From assembly GCA_023853785.1 (NCBI GenBank), contig JAJIRX010000510.1:806001-870000 (forward strand): a DNA stretch of 64,000 bases, given 5' to 3'. Origin of the DNA: Psilocybe azurescens (Eukaryota > Basidiomycota > Agaricomycetes > Agaricales > Agrocybaceae). The position numbers were made by a program, and so were the translations under genes. The notes under the pieces are model-generated. The model was not told the DNA's origin, did not search any database, and worked only from the letters and a program-made list of their open reading frames with translations. Below are positions 25,128-37,201 of the stretch, piece after piece. Numbering within the stretch: the stretch's first letter is position 1; each line of letters starts with the position of its first letter.

Positions 25128-27550
25128 TCAGCATTGTTGCCACATCTTGACATGTTCGCTACAAGAATATGGAATGAGTAACGCCCATGTATGTACAAAT
25201 ATTCACTCACACAACGAGAGAGCGTTCGTCAACATTCGTAGACGACCATGTTGACAACCATTGATTTTTCTTAGCCCAGAAATCGCCCATGGCAGCTGAA
25301 TAGATTATTAGTACGCTAAAGACGGAGGCAGGTTATCAATGCGTACTGTTGGACCCATCTAACCATGGCTTTCCTCCCCCATCGGGGAACCACCCGTTGG
25401 TCCCACCAACAGCGACGTTCATTATCAAGTAGAACGCTAAATGAAACATGAGCCCCGAATAAATAAAAAGGATGAATTTTCTTACATTGATCGAAGGGTG
25501 CAGCATTAGATCCGTTTTTCCACGGATTTTCCAAGATAACCGCTTCCGACCCGTTCTGCACCACTGCTGGGAAATCCCCTCTCTTGAAGAAAGGCTGGTT
25601 CATTCTGAGGTCCAATAAATGATGAAGACGTGTATCCACAGATATCCGCCTGGGAATAAAAGATTTATATAAGTATTCCACCTTACAGGAGAATCCTCTC
25701 AAGAAGAACGAACGTACATAAAGTCCTTGTCCCATTCAAGGACATAGTCATGGAAGCCTTGGTCATAGCTTCCTCGCCTTAGGGTCCATGCGCCAAACGT
25801 TTTGGCGACTGCGTTCAACCACGTCAAAGGGCCCCAATTCAAGGAACCTCGAACCCAGTTAGTGCCTCTGTTTAATTATAATGATTAGTCAGAGTCGGCG
25901 AGAAAGAGGAAGATGCGCACTGGAAGGGATAACTAGGCCCGTTTCCACGTGCTTCCATTATATCTATCTCCCCTGGAAGGAAGAAAAGGGTACGTCAGTA
26001 GGCCGTAGGGTCATAGAAGAAGTTGATCAGAGAAAGCGGGGTGAAGATGAATGAAGGCGAGGGGTAAATGCGATGGCCAGAAACTTCTAAAAAGAACATA
26101 CCGCTTATCGGCCATGGCCCGTAGGTATTATCGACAGGAAGCATCCAGATTGCAGGCCACAGCTAGATGGGAGTAGGATCAATATAGAGGAATGATACCA
26201 TAGCCGCCACATGATGGGCTTACCCAGTCTCTAACGGAAACGGAATGGCGTTAGTACAAAGACAAAAACAGCAGACTAAAGCCGAGCGGCTCACCCAGTT
26301 GGGATCTTAGCTCTAACTTCGACGCGGCCATATCGAATACTTGCGGTTTTCCGCGTGCTAATACGAGCACTCTGGATAGGGTTGATGATCTGGCCGCTAG
26401 TGGCGTTACTGACGGCCGAGCAGGCTCTGGTGTAGGCCCCAATGTCGAAGGCTTGATCGCTGCCGATGGCGCTAGCATTAGTCGGCAGCTGTATCGATGA
26501 GGTGTACGAGATTCCTTGAGTAATGTTGAACGTGCAACCTGTGATGTTGAAGACATGACCATCGACAATAGCAGCATCTCCGATGCTGTCTGACGTAAGA
26601 GTCGGCGTGATGTACAACTTGCCATTTCGAACATAGGAGTTATTTTCCGAAGCGGTGGTCATCTCAAACTCTCCGTTCCTGAGAGCAATAAAGTTAATTA
26701 ATATGTAGTGAATTAATAACACGAGAACGTACCCAAAACCACTCATATCAACCTCTCGGAAAAATTTGCCATTGTCACCAAAAACGCCATCCTCCGACTC
26801 AAATGTCTCATCTAGAACAGGACACAAATTTCCCGAGAGAAGTCTGACGTCTTGCCATCCAAAGTAACATCTGACAGCTCCTGCTGCAAAGCCCAGGAAA
26901 ATGAAGGCGTAAGTGAGGAAATATGAAATGCGTTGATACGGATCACGCTTCTGTAGCCATGGCTTTGAAAGGCTGGAAGTATGGGCCAACATAGTCGATT
27001 TGGGTCGTTCTCGTTCAATTTTAGCAATAGACGGCTGTACAGTGCTGTACATCGTCATAGGCCGTGTTCGAGGAGAAGCAAAAGCCTCTCGAGAGCGGGC
27101 TGACATTGGGCGGTTCGAATTTGAGCCATATTCAGTAGCAGGTCGATTACCATAAAAAGAGTGTGAGTTTCGCGTAAGGTCGGCGACACTGGTCGAGACT
27201 GAAGTCACACCGCTGCGAGGCGTGCTGCTTCCAACATCTGGGAAAGGAAAGCCGCCGTTACTTTCATTCGGATGGGGAGCTGGACTGGTTCCAGGTGTCT
27301 GGTCGGGCGTGTAGAACGCCTGTTGGACGAGGGATGAGGAAAACGGATTAACGGTGTTGCCGAACGAAATACTGCGAGGTGTCACTGGCGGGGACTCGTG
27401 CCATGAGGCGGTACCAGATATGGTCCTCGAGTGGTGCGATGCCCTGCTGGTTTCTTGGTCGGCATCAGATGCGCCTCCCGCAATGGCAAATTTAGGCTGA
27501 GGCGGCTTGAGCTTCTCGTCGCCGGCGAGGACCAAAGGTGACACAGGCAT
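25128..27550 (-). CDS. Beta-glucan synthesis protein, KRE6/SKN1 type (GH16-like)
   Basis: Type II membrane protein of the secretory pathway needed for beta-1,6-glucan in the wall, roughly 650 residues. The N-terminal cytosolic part is Ser/Pro-rich and starts at MPVSPL (27550); an in-frame ATG 57 bp upstream is less likely because an acceptor-like site lies between. One membrane helix, SYFLTYAFIFLGFAAGAV (about 26,900), precedes a luminal GH16 fold. That fold carries NGEFEMTTASENNSYVRNGK, RYGRVEVRAKIPTG and the catalytic motif GEIDIMEARGN (about 25,960, split by an intron at the first Gly). Both catalytic Glu and the middle Asp are present. The gene closes with GGKPWLDGSN, then two exons ending EHVKMWQQC and a stop at 25128-25130. 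All introns keep frame and the gene appears intact. KRE6 and SKN1 cannot be told apart here. Confidence 0.9.
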
Positions 27551-30500
27551 CGTCGAACTTGAGCAATCAAAGGACGGATTTGTACCTAAGAACAAGCGAA
27601 CCTTCAAAAGCCGCAGAATAGATGTCGATTATAAGAGCAACTTCACCAGCTGTGATAACATCACCGAACGGTACACTGTCCCGGGGATGTCCAACTATCT
27701 CTGGATGTACCTGGGCGTGATGAGTCCTGAATGGTGAGAAAGGATCTTTCACACACTCGAGGATCGATCTGGCCTGCTCGATGACTGCTTCTTTGTATAG
27801 AGTTCATTCGGATTCTGGGATTCCGCTCGGGTTACAAATGTACGGACCAATCAACAGTTCGACGTCCGCAGCTTTGATTGTATTTTCCGGTGCGTGAGAG
27901 TCACTATCATACATCCGCTTGTAAATTGCAATAATTCTCATCGGAACGCGAGGCTATATGGAAACGATTCATGATCTTCGTCTGTCGACGGAACAAGGCT
28001 TTCAATTTTTGCAAGGATACCCTGTGAGAACGAGGTAATAGATCGCATTTTAGAAAGTTCTTATGTTACAAGTCAGTGCAAGTCAGAATAAGAAAACTTG
28101 ACAGAACTCACGGACAACTTCGACAGCCTGGATTGATTGCTGACAGACATCGAGTACTCCATATGTCGAAACTTCGCGTACTGGACGGACGAATCAGTTT
28201 GAGTGAATGACATAGAATCACATCAGGTGATCTTCATCTGCCCATTCGCCGGTGTCAATCCTGCATACTGTAGGCATGCGGTCTTGTTGAGTGTGGAAGG
28301 AATCCATCCATACATATTGCCGCCCATCGCAATAAGATAACTAGCTTGCAGAATCAAGCGGTATCGCCCACTATACCTCAGAAAGTATGGTAGAGCGATA
28401 GACATGATCCACCGCTGTCGGCAAAGAGAATCAGCCTATAGCACATCCTAAGGTAACCAGCACTGGTCAAGTGAATAGTTATCTAGGCAGCGTTAGTTCT
28501 GCACATCAGAACATTTTGGGCCGTGGTGTCTTCCGACATCCGCTCCTTGTTCTGCTGACAGTTCTAGCCCCTTCATTTTGTAAAAAAGCCTACACGTCGA
28601 TCGTGGAAACATGCATGTAAGTGGGCACGAGCATTCCTCAGCATTCGCACCCATGCTGCAGACCCATGTGCGTAAGGGACGACAGAGTTCTGTAAGATCA
28701 AAGACGCAAGGCACAGCCTGCATAAATGTGATTCAGGACATGAAAATAGTCGAACCGAAGCTGACCTGAACATTTCCAGAGTGCCCACCAGCCCGTGCCA
28801 TTCTCAGCACCGCAACCTAGCCGCATTGTAAATATTCCGATGGGCGAGCGAGAGATTCTGATGGGGTTGTTGCCAGGTTTAGAATGCCCGCGGATTGCAG
28901 CTCAGGATTCGGTACATCGAAGCACGGCATCTGGTGTATGGGAACTCCGGGCGGTGATAGAAGTTTGTACGTTGGCGTTGTCGATTGATGGGATATAACT
29001 GCAGCTTGATTGCCTATCCTGAGAAAAAAACTGTCGGTGTTGCCTGTGCTTTGTTACAAATCGACATATCATAGAATGAAGCCATTTTCCATCTCCGGGT
29101 TCATATCAAGAGCTTTCTAGCAAGATTTCATTAGGAACAGCGGAGGAGACGGCGGGCGTTGTGGTTCAAGATGCATTTGAATGTTGTGTAGGTTTGTGTG
29201 GCCGCAGGAGAATACCCTCTCCGGATAATACGCATCAACAAATCAAGGCTAAAAATAGACTCCATAGCCAAGCTTACGATAACAGGGCAAAAGACGATAA
29301 AGTCTCTTTCACATGCGCATTCGCGCCTACTTTCAATGATACTTGTTGCGCACTGGCAGCCCCGAATGGTCTTTCGGTGGCCGCGATAATTCAGGGTGAA
29401 TAGCACAATTTAATTAACTGATGACCAAAGCTGACTCCGAATGTGTTATTACCCTTATGACTTTACTCCACATCCACTTAATTCAAGACGCCATTAAACC
29501 TCTATTTTGCGCACACATGGTGCGTAGCTCTTGCCTACTGTATGCTAACTGCTATGCTACACCTCGGATTTTGTATGTCACCGACTCAGTGGAGCTTCGG
29601 TGACCGTTCGAGATCAACGGTTCCTAGCTGTACAGGGCGCTAATCCCAATCACGGAAGTAATGTACATCCCATTTCTATGAAGATCTGTTCCTCATAGCT
29701 GCCATTAACCCTTGTTTTCTCGGGTTTTTTAAATATTTCTTCATACTTCTTGTGTGATGATGTTGAGAAACCAAATGATGCAAACTCCCCTGTTAGGATC
29801 TGTTCAGCCAATTCGCCCTCACAATTGCCATCCAAGCGATGAACAGGATTCTATTTCTGTCAAACTTCGTGAGAATACTAAGCGATAACGATAAATATAG
29901 CATCTCAACAATTTGCCGGTACCGGCGATGCAGCTGAGATTGACGAGGCATGAAATTTACGGCTGCCGTTAAACTATCTTTCAAGGTATAATAACAATGT
30001 CAATGGCTTATTGGCTACGTTTCCGAGGACTTGATTACCTACTCAGCTCACTAAATCAGCGGAAGATATGTACAGGGATTATCCAGGCATGCTGATACTA
30101 TCTACGATGTGGACTTCTATCTGGAAGGGCGTATCCCCCGATACTCATTTGTGTAAAGAACTGCGTGTGTCCGTAGATAACACCGATGGTTCCATTCCCA
30201 CTGACACAGACCCTCAGGGTCTACAGTGAGCGGAATGTATACAGTCAAGGCATATGGTGCCTAACATGTTTTATTTTCATCCGCTAATTTCGTCGATCCA
30301 TCTGCAGCATCGGTGACATGATAGACGCCGCGGAAGCAGTAGCATTTGCTATCAAGGCGTATATGGTCTACAAATGACTGTATATGTCCGCTCATTATCT
30401 CTACTGAGTTCCTCATTCAAAGAAGCCTGTGGATCACGTTCAGTATCTGCAGTGCACAAGTCTCAATGACGCCACAAACACACCTATATATTATATGGAT

Positions 30501-32457
30501 CGACAAGTTAGGCTTAATTCTTGCATGACTGCGAAGTTAGCGCTATTGATACTGTTGCAGCTCAAATGCCGTCCCATCTTCTGATAAGGATTAAAATGTC
30601 TTGAGATAGGTTTAGCACATCAGCTATTGGGTATCATAGCGCCTGGAAGGACGGATTGATAGATAAAGTGCAAAGTGTGGTAAATTAAAGAACATCAGGA
30701 ATCACCTGTATCATGCTTTGGTCGCCATTCAAGAAGAAGCCCTAGCGACGATGGTCAATCATAATGTATATTTTATCTCGTTTCCTTGGGTATCTGGGTA
30801 CATTTAGTCGCACGATGCATCCGCAACCTTGCGTATTCTTGTCAGAGGATTCAGACCAAAGATTAAGTTCATGATACAAACCGTATACTACGTTGCGTGA
30901 ATACAAGGATGAAATAGCTTTGACTCTGGGCAAGACTAACGTTATTATTAGCACTATTATCTGAATCCAATCGGAGAACGATTATTTGCGAACGGTAGAA
31001 GACGACTGGATTAATGGTATACAAACACTTCCGTTCCGAAATTAACTAATGAGAAAGGGTACTTTTTATGCAAGCTACAAAAACAGGTCCGAAAGGCACG
31101 CTTTAGGAATTCGTCTGTGCGATCATGTTAAAAATCCAGTCTAACCTGATGTTTGAACAAGGACGAAGGGCGTCTCAACAAATGGAATATGAGCACCATC
31201 AGGGTATCAGGGCATTATACCTCTCTATGTGCACGCATCATACAAGTAGCTCATTTAACTCACTCGTATTCACATCTATCAGCGCCAGATGGCAAATGCG
31301 TTCAAATTAGAGCTTTGGTCACGCTTGGTGGCAGAACTCTCCTTGAAGAAACCCATTTTGGGAAATATGGATTGAATAACATCGAGCCTGAAGGATCTGG
31401 AAAAGACAAGAACAAATAACCACTTTACTCTCGGGCCCTTCGGCTGGCTTGATGAAATCTTATGTTGTACAGCTCAGTCACACGTCTCATGTCAACTCAG
31501 CCTTGCAACATGTTGTCTTCTTCACTTTGTTATCGACATGAATCCAATACGTTGGGTGGAATCCAGGTTCTTGGCTGGATAGAGATGCTCTCAACTAGTC
31601 AATTGTATGTCAATATCGCCACTCGCACTACCAAGTAAGTGTTAGTCGTCTCTTAGCTGGAACCGACTCGATGAAAAGGTAAAGAGGCTCGGGATTTGAT
31701 CCTATATGTCGCTAAATCTGACAGACTCGTATCAACGGGTGAGTACCGTGTTGGAAATTCCCTAAAACAATGACTGGGACACACTGTCGACTACGAGCGT
31801 ATGTATGAATTGATACGCCACGGCATGGCTCTGAAATGGAACCTGAACGAAACCTAACGATTTCGATGCGGGTTAAGCTAGAGATCTGTTGTGGTGACCA
31901 GGCTTCCCTAGGCTTCCTTGGGCTTCAGGCATATATCTCACGGATTACAAGGTGCTTCTAAAGTTCTCGGAGGATCATGCCAGCAGCCAACATTCGTTAT
32001 TTTCGCATCTTCCACGGCCTATTGCATAATCATAATCCGATCAGCTTAGCGGACGGAATGCGGGTTAAAAAGACAGCTGAGAACAACAGACGGTCCAATC
32101 GAGGGACATCTGCTAATACCCAGCATTAAGGAGACATAGTACAGCCGAGGGAATATCTTCCCTTTCTGTTTTTGTTCCGAAAGATAGATGTCCATGCATG
32201 GACGTGTATCGCCTGTCGTGGAGACTCCGGGATCTCTTTTTGAATCTAGGAGCTCCTTCATCCTCTTCCCTAAGCAGCAGGCACATCTTTGCGGAATTAC
32301 TAAAGAATCACAACGTCTGATTGAATCTGGCAAGCACGATTCTCTTTTATACTCGTATTCACATTGCCGTTCCTTGGGCCTTTCAAGTGTGTCTACCTTA
32401 CCCTACGCTCCTGGCTATCTTTTTCTTCGTTAGCCACAGTAATTTAGATACGCATCC
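27551..32457. other. Gene-poor region, nothing recognised
   Basis: Almost 5 kb between divergent genes. On both strands I find only short frames with no introns joining them into a protein, no transposase or reverse transcriptase motif, no long repeat and no convincing tRNA. The ends should hold the promoters of the KRE6/SKN1 gene and the GT2 gene. Confidence 0.5.
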
Positions 32458-35400
32458 ATGGATTATGATTCATTCGATGCGGTCCTACATTGGATTTTCC
32501 GCTCGGTGAGTCCTCTTTGTGCACTAAAGGATATTGGTTAATCCTTCTGTCATATCAGACCCTAGGCGATGCCTGGTTCAAACCTACCGAAGAGAACATC
32601 TCTGCTGGTGTCTGCCTGCGAGTAGAACCAGGTCAATTCAGAGTGTTCCCATATGAAAATCCATATTTGGTTCCTTTCGAAGCTGCCGTACGCGGCCTCA
32701 ACCCGCTTGTGGCTGTTAAAGTGCGAACAGCCGCCGTGCATTCTGCTCTTACTACTGTGTAAGTAAATTTAACAACTTCTTCCATGGTACCAACATAACT
32801 CTGTTTGCTCTTTTTCTCTAGTCCGGAAGATGCAACTGCGATTTATATCGATCAGAACACTCGCATCCAAATCTTGGATACCGTAAGTCACCTACCGAAA
32901 GCAGACAAGGAGCAGTGTGGTGCATTCATAGTGAGTTACACTTCTCATCACATAATATTGAATTTGACTGAAGTACAATTGGCATAGCGTGACGAGCACG
33001 TCCTTGTCGTCTGGTCCGACGACCTTGACACCATTGTACCACTATGCAGTGAATTTGAAGAGAAGCTGATGAAACTAGTCTGGCGCTCCAGACATGCCAC
33101 CTCACCCTCGATCATAACGTCCGCTTCCAATTCGTCACCGCCGTCAACAGCAGCGTCTAACGTGAACCTCAACGAGAAGACGACCAGATCATCTGTTACC
33201 GTTCCCGATGCTGCTATCGTCACGGCGGCACTGGCCGAGAAGGAAGCATCCGCGACGGCTCCCGCACCTGCAAGTCCTCCCAAAAAGAAATCTTGGGGAT
33301 GGAAGCTATCATCAAAGAAATCTCCCTCGGCGTCCTCAGACCCTGAGAAGAGTGCTAGTCAGGCCCGGCCCATTCGCCTCTTCGCTCCTATCTACGGAGG
33401 CCTAGGACTTGGATTATCTGTCTGTGAGTCTCGAGCCCGGCCTTTCGTGGCCTTATCCTGTCTAACATCCCTTTTCCAGTCTTTGTGGGCAGCGGTACCA
33501 CTATGCTGCTTCAAGAATGGAGATTGGATGGAGACTTCAAACGCTTCGCTTTACTCGCCACTGCCCCATTCCTTGTCTGTGTCGCACTGGTGAGCTTCCA
33601 AGAATACCTGCTTCGAGAAACACCAAGCCCAATATGCGAGCCAATTAGTTCTTTTGCTTACAAATTGTGACAACCATTGCGATGATGTACGTTTCATCCG
33701 TCGCGTATTTTTGCTCTATTCTAACTGATGTCTTACGTTCTGAAGCATTGGCCCGATCGCCCAGTACCATGAGAATTCACGCTATTATTCTGCCATTCGC
33801 CCTAAAGCAAACCCCGACGTCGACCAACACCTGCCCCACATCACTATTGAGATGCCCGTATACAAAGAGAGTCTTGAAGAGACCATGTAAGTTCTTTTTT
33901 CGATAACTGCTGTTTAACGACATGGGTCCGAGTCACGCATCCGAAATCGTGTCCAACAAAGGTCACGTGGTATCAATGAAAGCTTGAGGACGATGAACTC
34001 AGGCTTTATATGGTCGGGCTCGTGCCATTCCGAGCGCTTCGTTTACCCTTTTACTTTAACCTTCTTGCACGATGATATCCTTCTCTCACCCATACTCTTA
34101 CTCACGATGCCTCATTTCATTACAGTACACCTTCGGTTTTCTCTCTCAAGAAGGCGATGCAGTCGTACGCTAGACAAGGAGGCACGTCAGCTATCCTTGT
34201 ACATGACGATGGCTTGCAGTCTTTGGAGTCCTGAGGAACGCGACAAGAGGATATCATTCTACGAGGACCACAACATCGGTTGGGTTGCCCGTCCTCCTCA
34301 CTCGAACGACCCTGATGGCTACAAACGTGCCGGAAGATTCAAGAAAGCAAGCAATATGAATTATGGCCTACAAGTGACTGCATTTCCCCCTGAAAAGAAA
34401 TATTGTTGTTTACATTTGCTTTAGTTGTCGCTATGCATGGAAAAGCATATCCTCGAACTCGAAAGCTCCGGTCAATCGTTCGACTCTATATCTTTGGAAG
34501 AGAAGGCATTGGAACTCGCCATTGAAGAGATATATGAGACCAACGGGAAGAAATGGAAGCCTTGGGCCAAGAACGCGAGGTCGCTCCGCATTGGGGAGAT
34601 CATCTTGATCGTCGACTCTGATACCGTCGTTCCCGAGGTGAGTATGGTCCCGCTTTGCAAAATTGCATACTATACTCATCGATTATCATCATTCCATTTC
34701 ATTAATATCTAGGACTGCTTCAGGGATGCTGCGCGTGAGCTAGCTGAGTCTCCTGATGTAGCCATCATCCAACACGAATCAGGCAAGTAATAGACCCAAT
34801 GGACTCGGCGAGCGAGAGTCAAACAACTGATATCTCCTTTAGACGTCATGCAAGTGGCTAACCACTTTTTTTGAAAATGGGATTGCGCACTTTACGCGCC
34901 GTATTAACAAGTGTATCTCACTGGCATGCGCTAACGGGGAGGTCGCGCCTTTCGTCGGTCACAACGCGTTTCTTCGCTGGTCTGCAATTCAAGAAGCTTC
35001 ATTTGTGGATCCAGCCGATAACGTCAAGAAGGCATGGTCCGAAAGCAACGTTTCGGAAGACTTTGATATGGCCTTGCGACTTCAGGTGAGTATCCTCTCA
35101 TACGGAACATAAAATTCACACTGATCACCCGATAATTAGTTGAAAGGATACATCATTCGTTGGGCCAATTACTCAGAGGGCGGTTTCAAGGAAGGAGTAT
35201 CTTTAACTGTGGACGATGAACTAAATCGATGGCAGAAATACGCATATGGTGCGCTCCTATCCTCATTCACCATTTGCCTATTTTCTAAGGGGCGTAATGC
35301 AGGCTGCAACGAACTTATTTTTAACCCAGCCATTGACTGGTGGCGCAAAGGGCCGATTACAAAGCAGCTTCGTACCTTCCTGTGGTCCAGTGCCCCCGTT

Positions 35401-36224
35401 CACTATAAGATCAGTATGTTGTCTTATATGTTCAGTTATTACGGGATTGCAGCCTCTTCAGTCTTGTCTGCTGTGAACTATTTCCTGTTGGGTTGGGCCC
35501 TAGATGTGGACGGTTTTTACATGCACAGTTTCGAGATTTTTCTCGCATGCACGGTCGTTTTTCCCGGCGCAGGAAATTTGGCGTACACTCTTTTAGAGTA
35601 CCGACTTGGTCACCGCGATATCTTCTCATCTCTGGTTGAAAACTTTGGCTACGTTCCTTTCTTGTGCGTATGAGTTATATTTTTTTTTGTAAATTGTCAC
35701 TGATTTCCCAAAATAGCTGGTTTTTCTTTGGCGGTTTGAGCATGCATCTTTCCACTGCACTTCTCGCCCATATGTTTTCGTATAACATCACCTGGGGTGC
35801 AACCAAAAAGGTAAGCAATGTGCTTAACCCCAATGTTCATCGTTTCATGCTTTTGCGGTAGGAAGTCGAACGGTCCAATTTCTGGATTGAGATTCCTAGG
35901 ATTCTCAAACGTTACTGGCCCGTCTTCATACTATGTATCCTTGCAATTGCGGCCATCATCGTTCTTTCAACCCCTCTTGTGCCACCTGGCTGGCGTATAG
36001 TTGGCGCATCCTGGGCAGTTATCACACCTCTCGCGTAAGTCACGGATGCTATGGCTCGTACAATGATCTAGAATTGACACAGCATTCGACTATAGTATCG
36101 TCGCTGGTGGACATCTGTTGTTCCCGGTAAGTCGTCTTCACAGAACTGATGCTCGTATTCTTGACTGATTTGCCTGTATCTATAGATCGTCCTGAACCCC
36201 TGGTTGATGATTTTCTCTTTTTGA
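32458..36224 (+). CDS. Membrane glycosyltransferase family 2 (processive-type), two frame breaks
   Basis: Polytopic GT2 enzyme related to chitin, cellulose and hyaluronan synthases (COG1215-like), roughly 850 residues. It starts at MDYDSFDAVLHWIF; intron 1 joins in phase 0. An N-terminal cytosolic region ends in a Lys/Ser-rich stretch (33,270-33,350), then two membrane segments. The catalytic domain shows ITIEMPVYKES, DDG (about 34,208), KKASNMNYGL, IVDSDTVVPED (about 34,610), SEDFDMALRLQ (about 35,060) and GYIIRW in the position of QxxRW. RWQKYAYGCNELIFNP and several C-terminal membrane helices follow. Intron 33887-34125 is long (239 nt). Intron 34783-34842 uses a GC donor. The frame breaks just after DDG (T run 34223-34225) and in T7 at 34866-34872 (six T would read HFFENG). 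Either a dead gene or two base errors; the surrounding conservation favours errors. The polymer made is unknown; a possible relation to the fungal GT2 implicated in surface growth is a guess. Confidence 0.8.
34783..34842 (+). other. GC-AG intron in the GT2 gene
   Basis: The exon ends GAATCAG and the intron starts gcaagtaa, ending ctcctttag. The join gives HESDVMQVANH in the correct frame. GC donors with an otherwise strong consensus are a known minority class in fungi. Confidence 0.65.
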
Positions 36225-37201
36225 TTTTGGGTCTTATCGGTCTCATTTCCCCCGACTTCCATCGGGATTCACGTTCGTTCCCCTCGAAACCTCGCATTCT
36301 TTTGGACTCGTTTTGGACACTGTCTTTACCAGACTCTCTCTCTCTTTCGATACCATAAATTACGCTGATTGGACAATCCGAGAGCTCCTCGGGGACTTTT
36401 GGGGCCAAACATGGCACCATTCGGCACTGTACTTAGCCTCTCCAGTGGCCAAGTTATGTTTATAGACTTGTATCATATATATAATCTCCTACACTCCTTG
36501 TACATTGTATTTATGGCTTCCTCACTACTCAGTGATAATAGCATACATAGTTTTTATGGGTGTCTCCACTGCAGTGCCATGAAAGGGTTATGCGCGGTCT
36601 CATGTTAGACAGAAAGAATTGACCTCTCGTCAGGGAATGTTGTAGATCTTCTGCTAGGGTCGTCGCAAATTGTATGCATCAGCATCGGCGACGTTAGCAT
36701 TTATCAGTTTCTGATAGGAAGTAAGGCACCTGCTACATGCTTGACATGACATGAGATTAGGAGAGTCTGAGATTGATGCCGATAATTCAGTGTGACATAT
36801 GTCGAGTTCAATTATTCGGGATTGAATAAAAATAACAATGCTCCGAGTGGTCTCGACAGCCCCGAATGACAGTCTCCAAGAAACTTCCATTCGGTAGCAG
36901 TCATGTAGATGAAATTACTGCTGCCCCCTGGTCTACGCATGTTCCTGCTTAGGCATATATTGTTCAAGTGCTGTGCTTCGACCCTTCGTCTGAAGACTTC
37001 GTTTGCGCTACTTTCAGACACTAAGCTTCACAAACAGAAAGCAGTTATATTTATTAACGAGAAAGAAAGAAAGACCGATGGACCTTGACACACAGACACC
37101 GTAGCATCACCCAACAGAGAAATAAACTACATAAAGAGAGAATAAACAGGATAGCTTTTTCGAAGTGTCCGATTTAGAAGTCCATGTTGCGAGAATGTCG
37201 T
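36225..37201. other. Convergent 3' flanks of the GT2 and oxidase genes
   Basis: No gene is recognised. The stretch 36,230-36,360 could still be transcribed as GT2 trailer; 37,020-37,200 is probably the 3' UTR of the oxidase on the minus strand. Confidence 0.5.
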
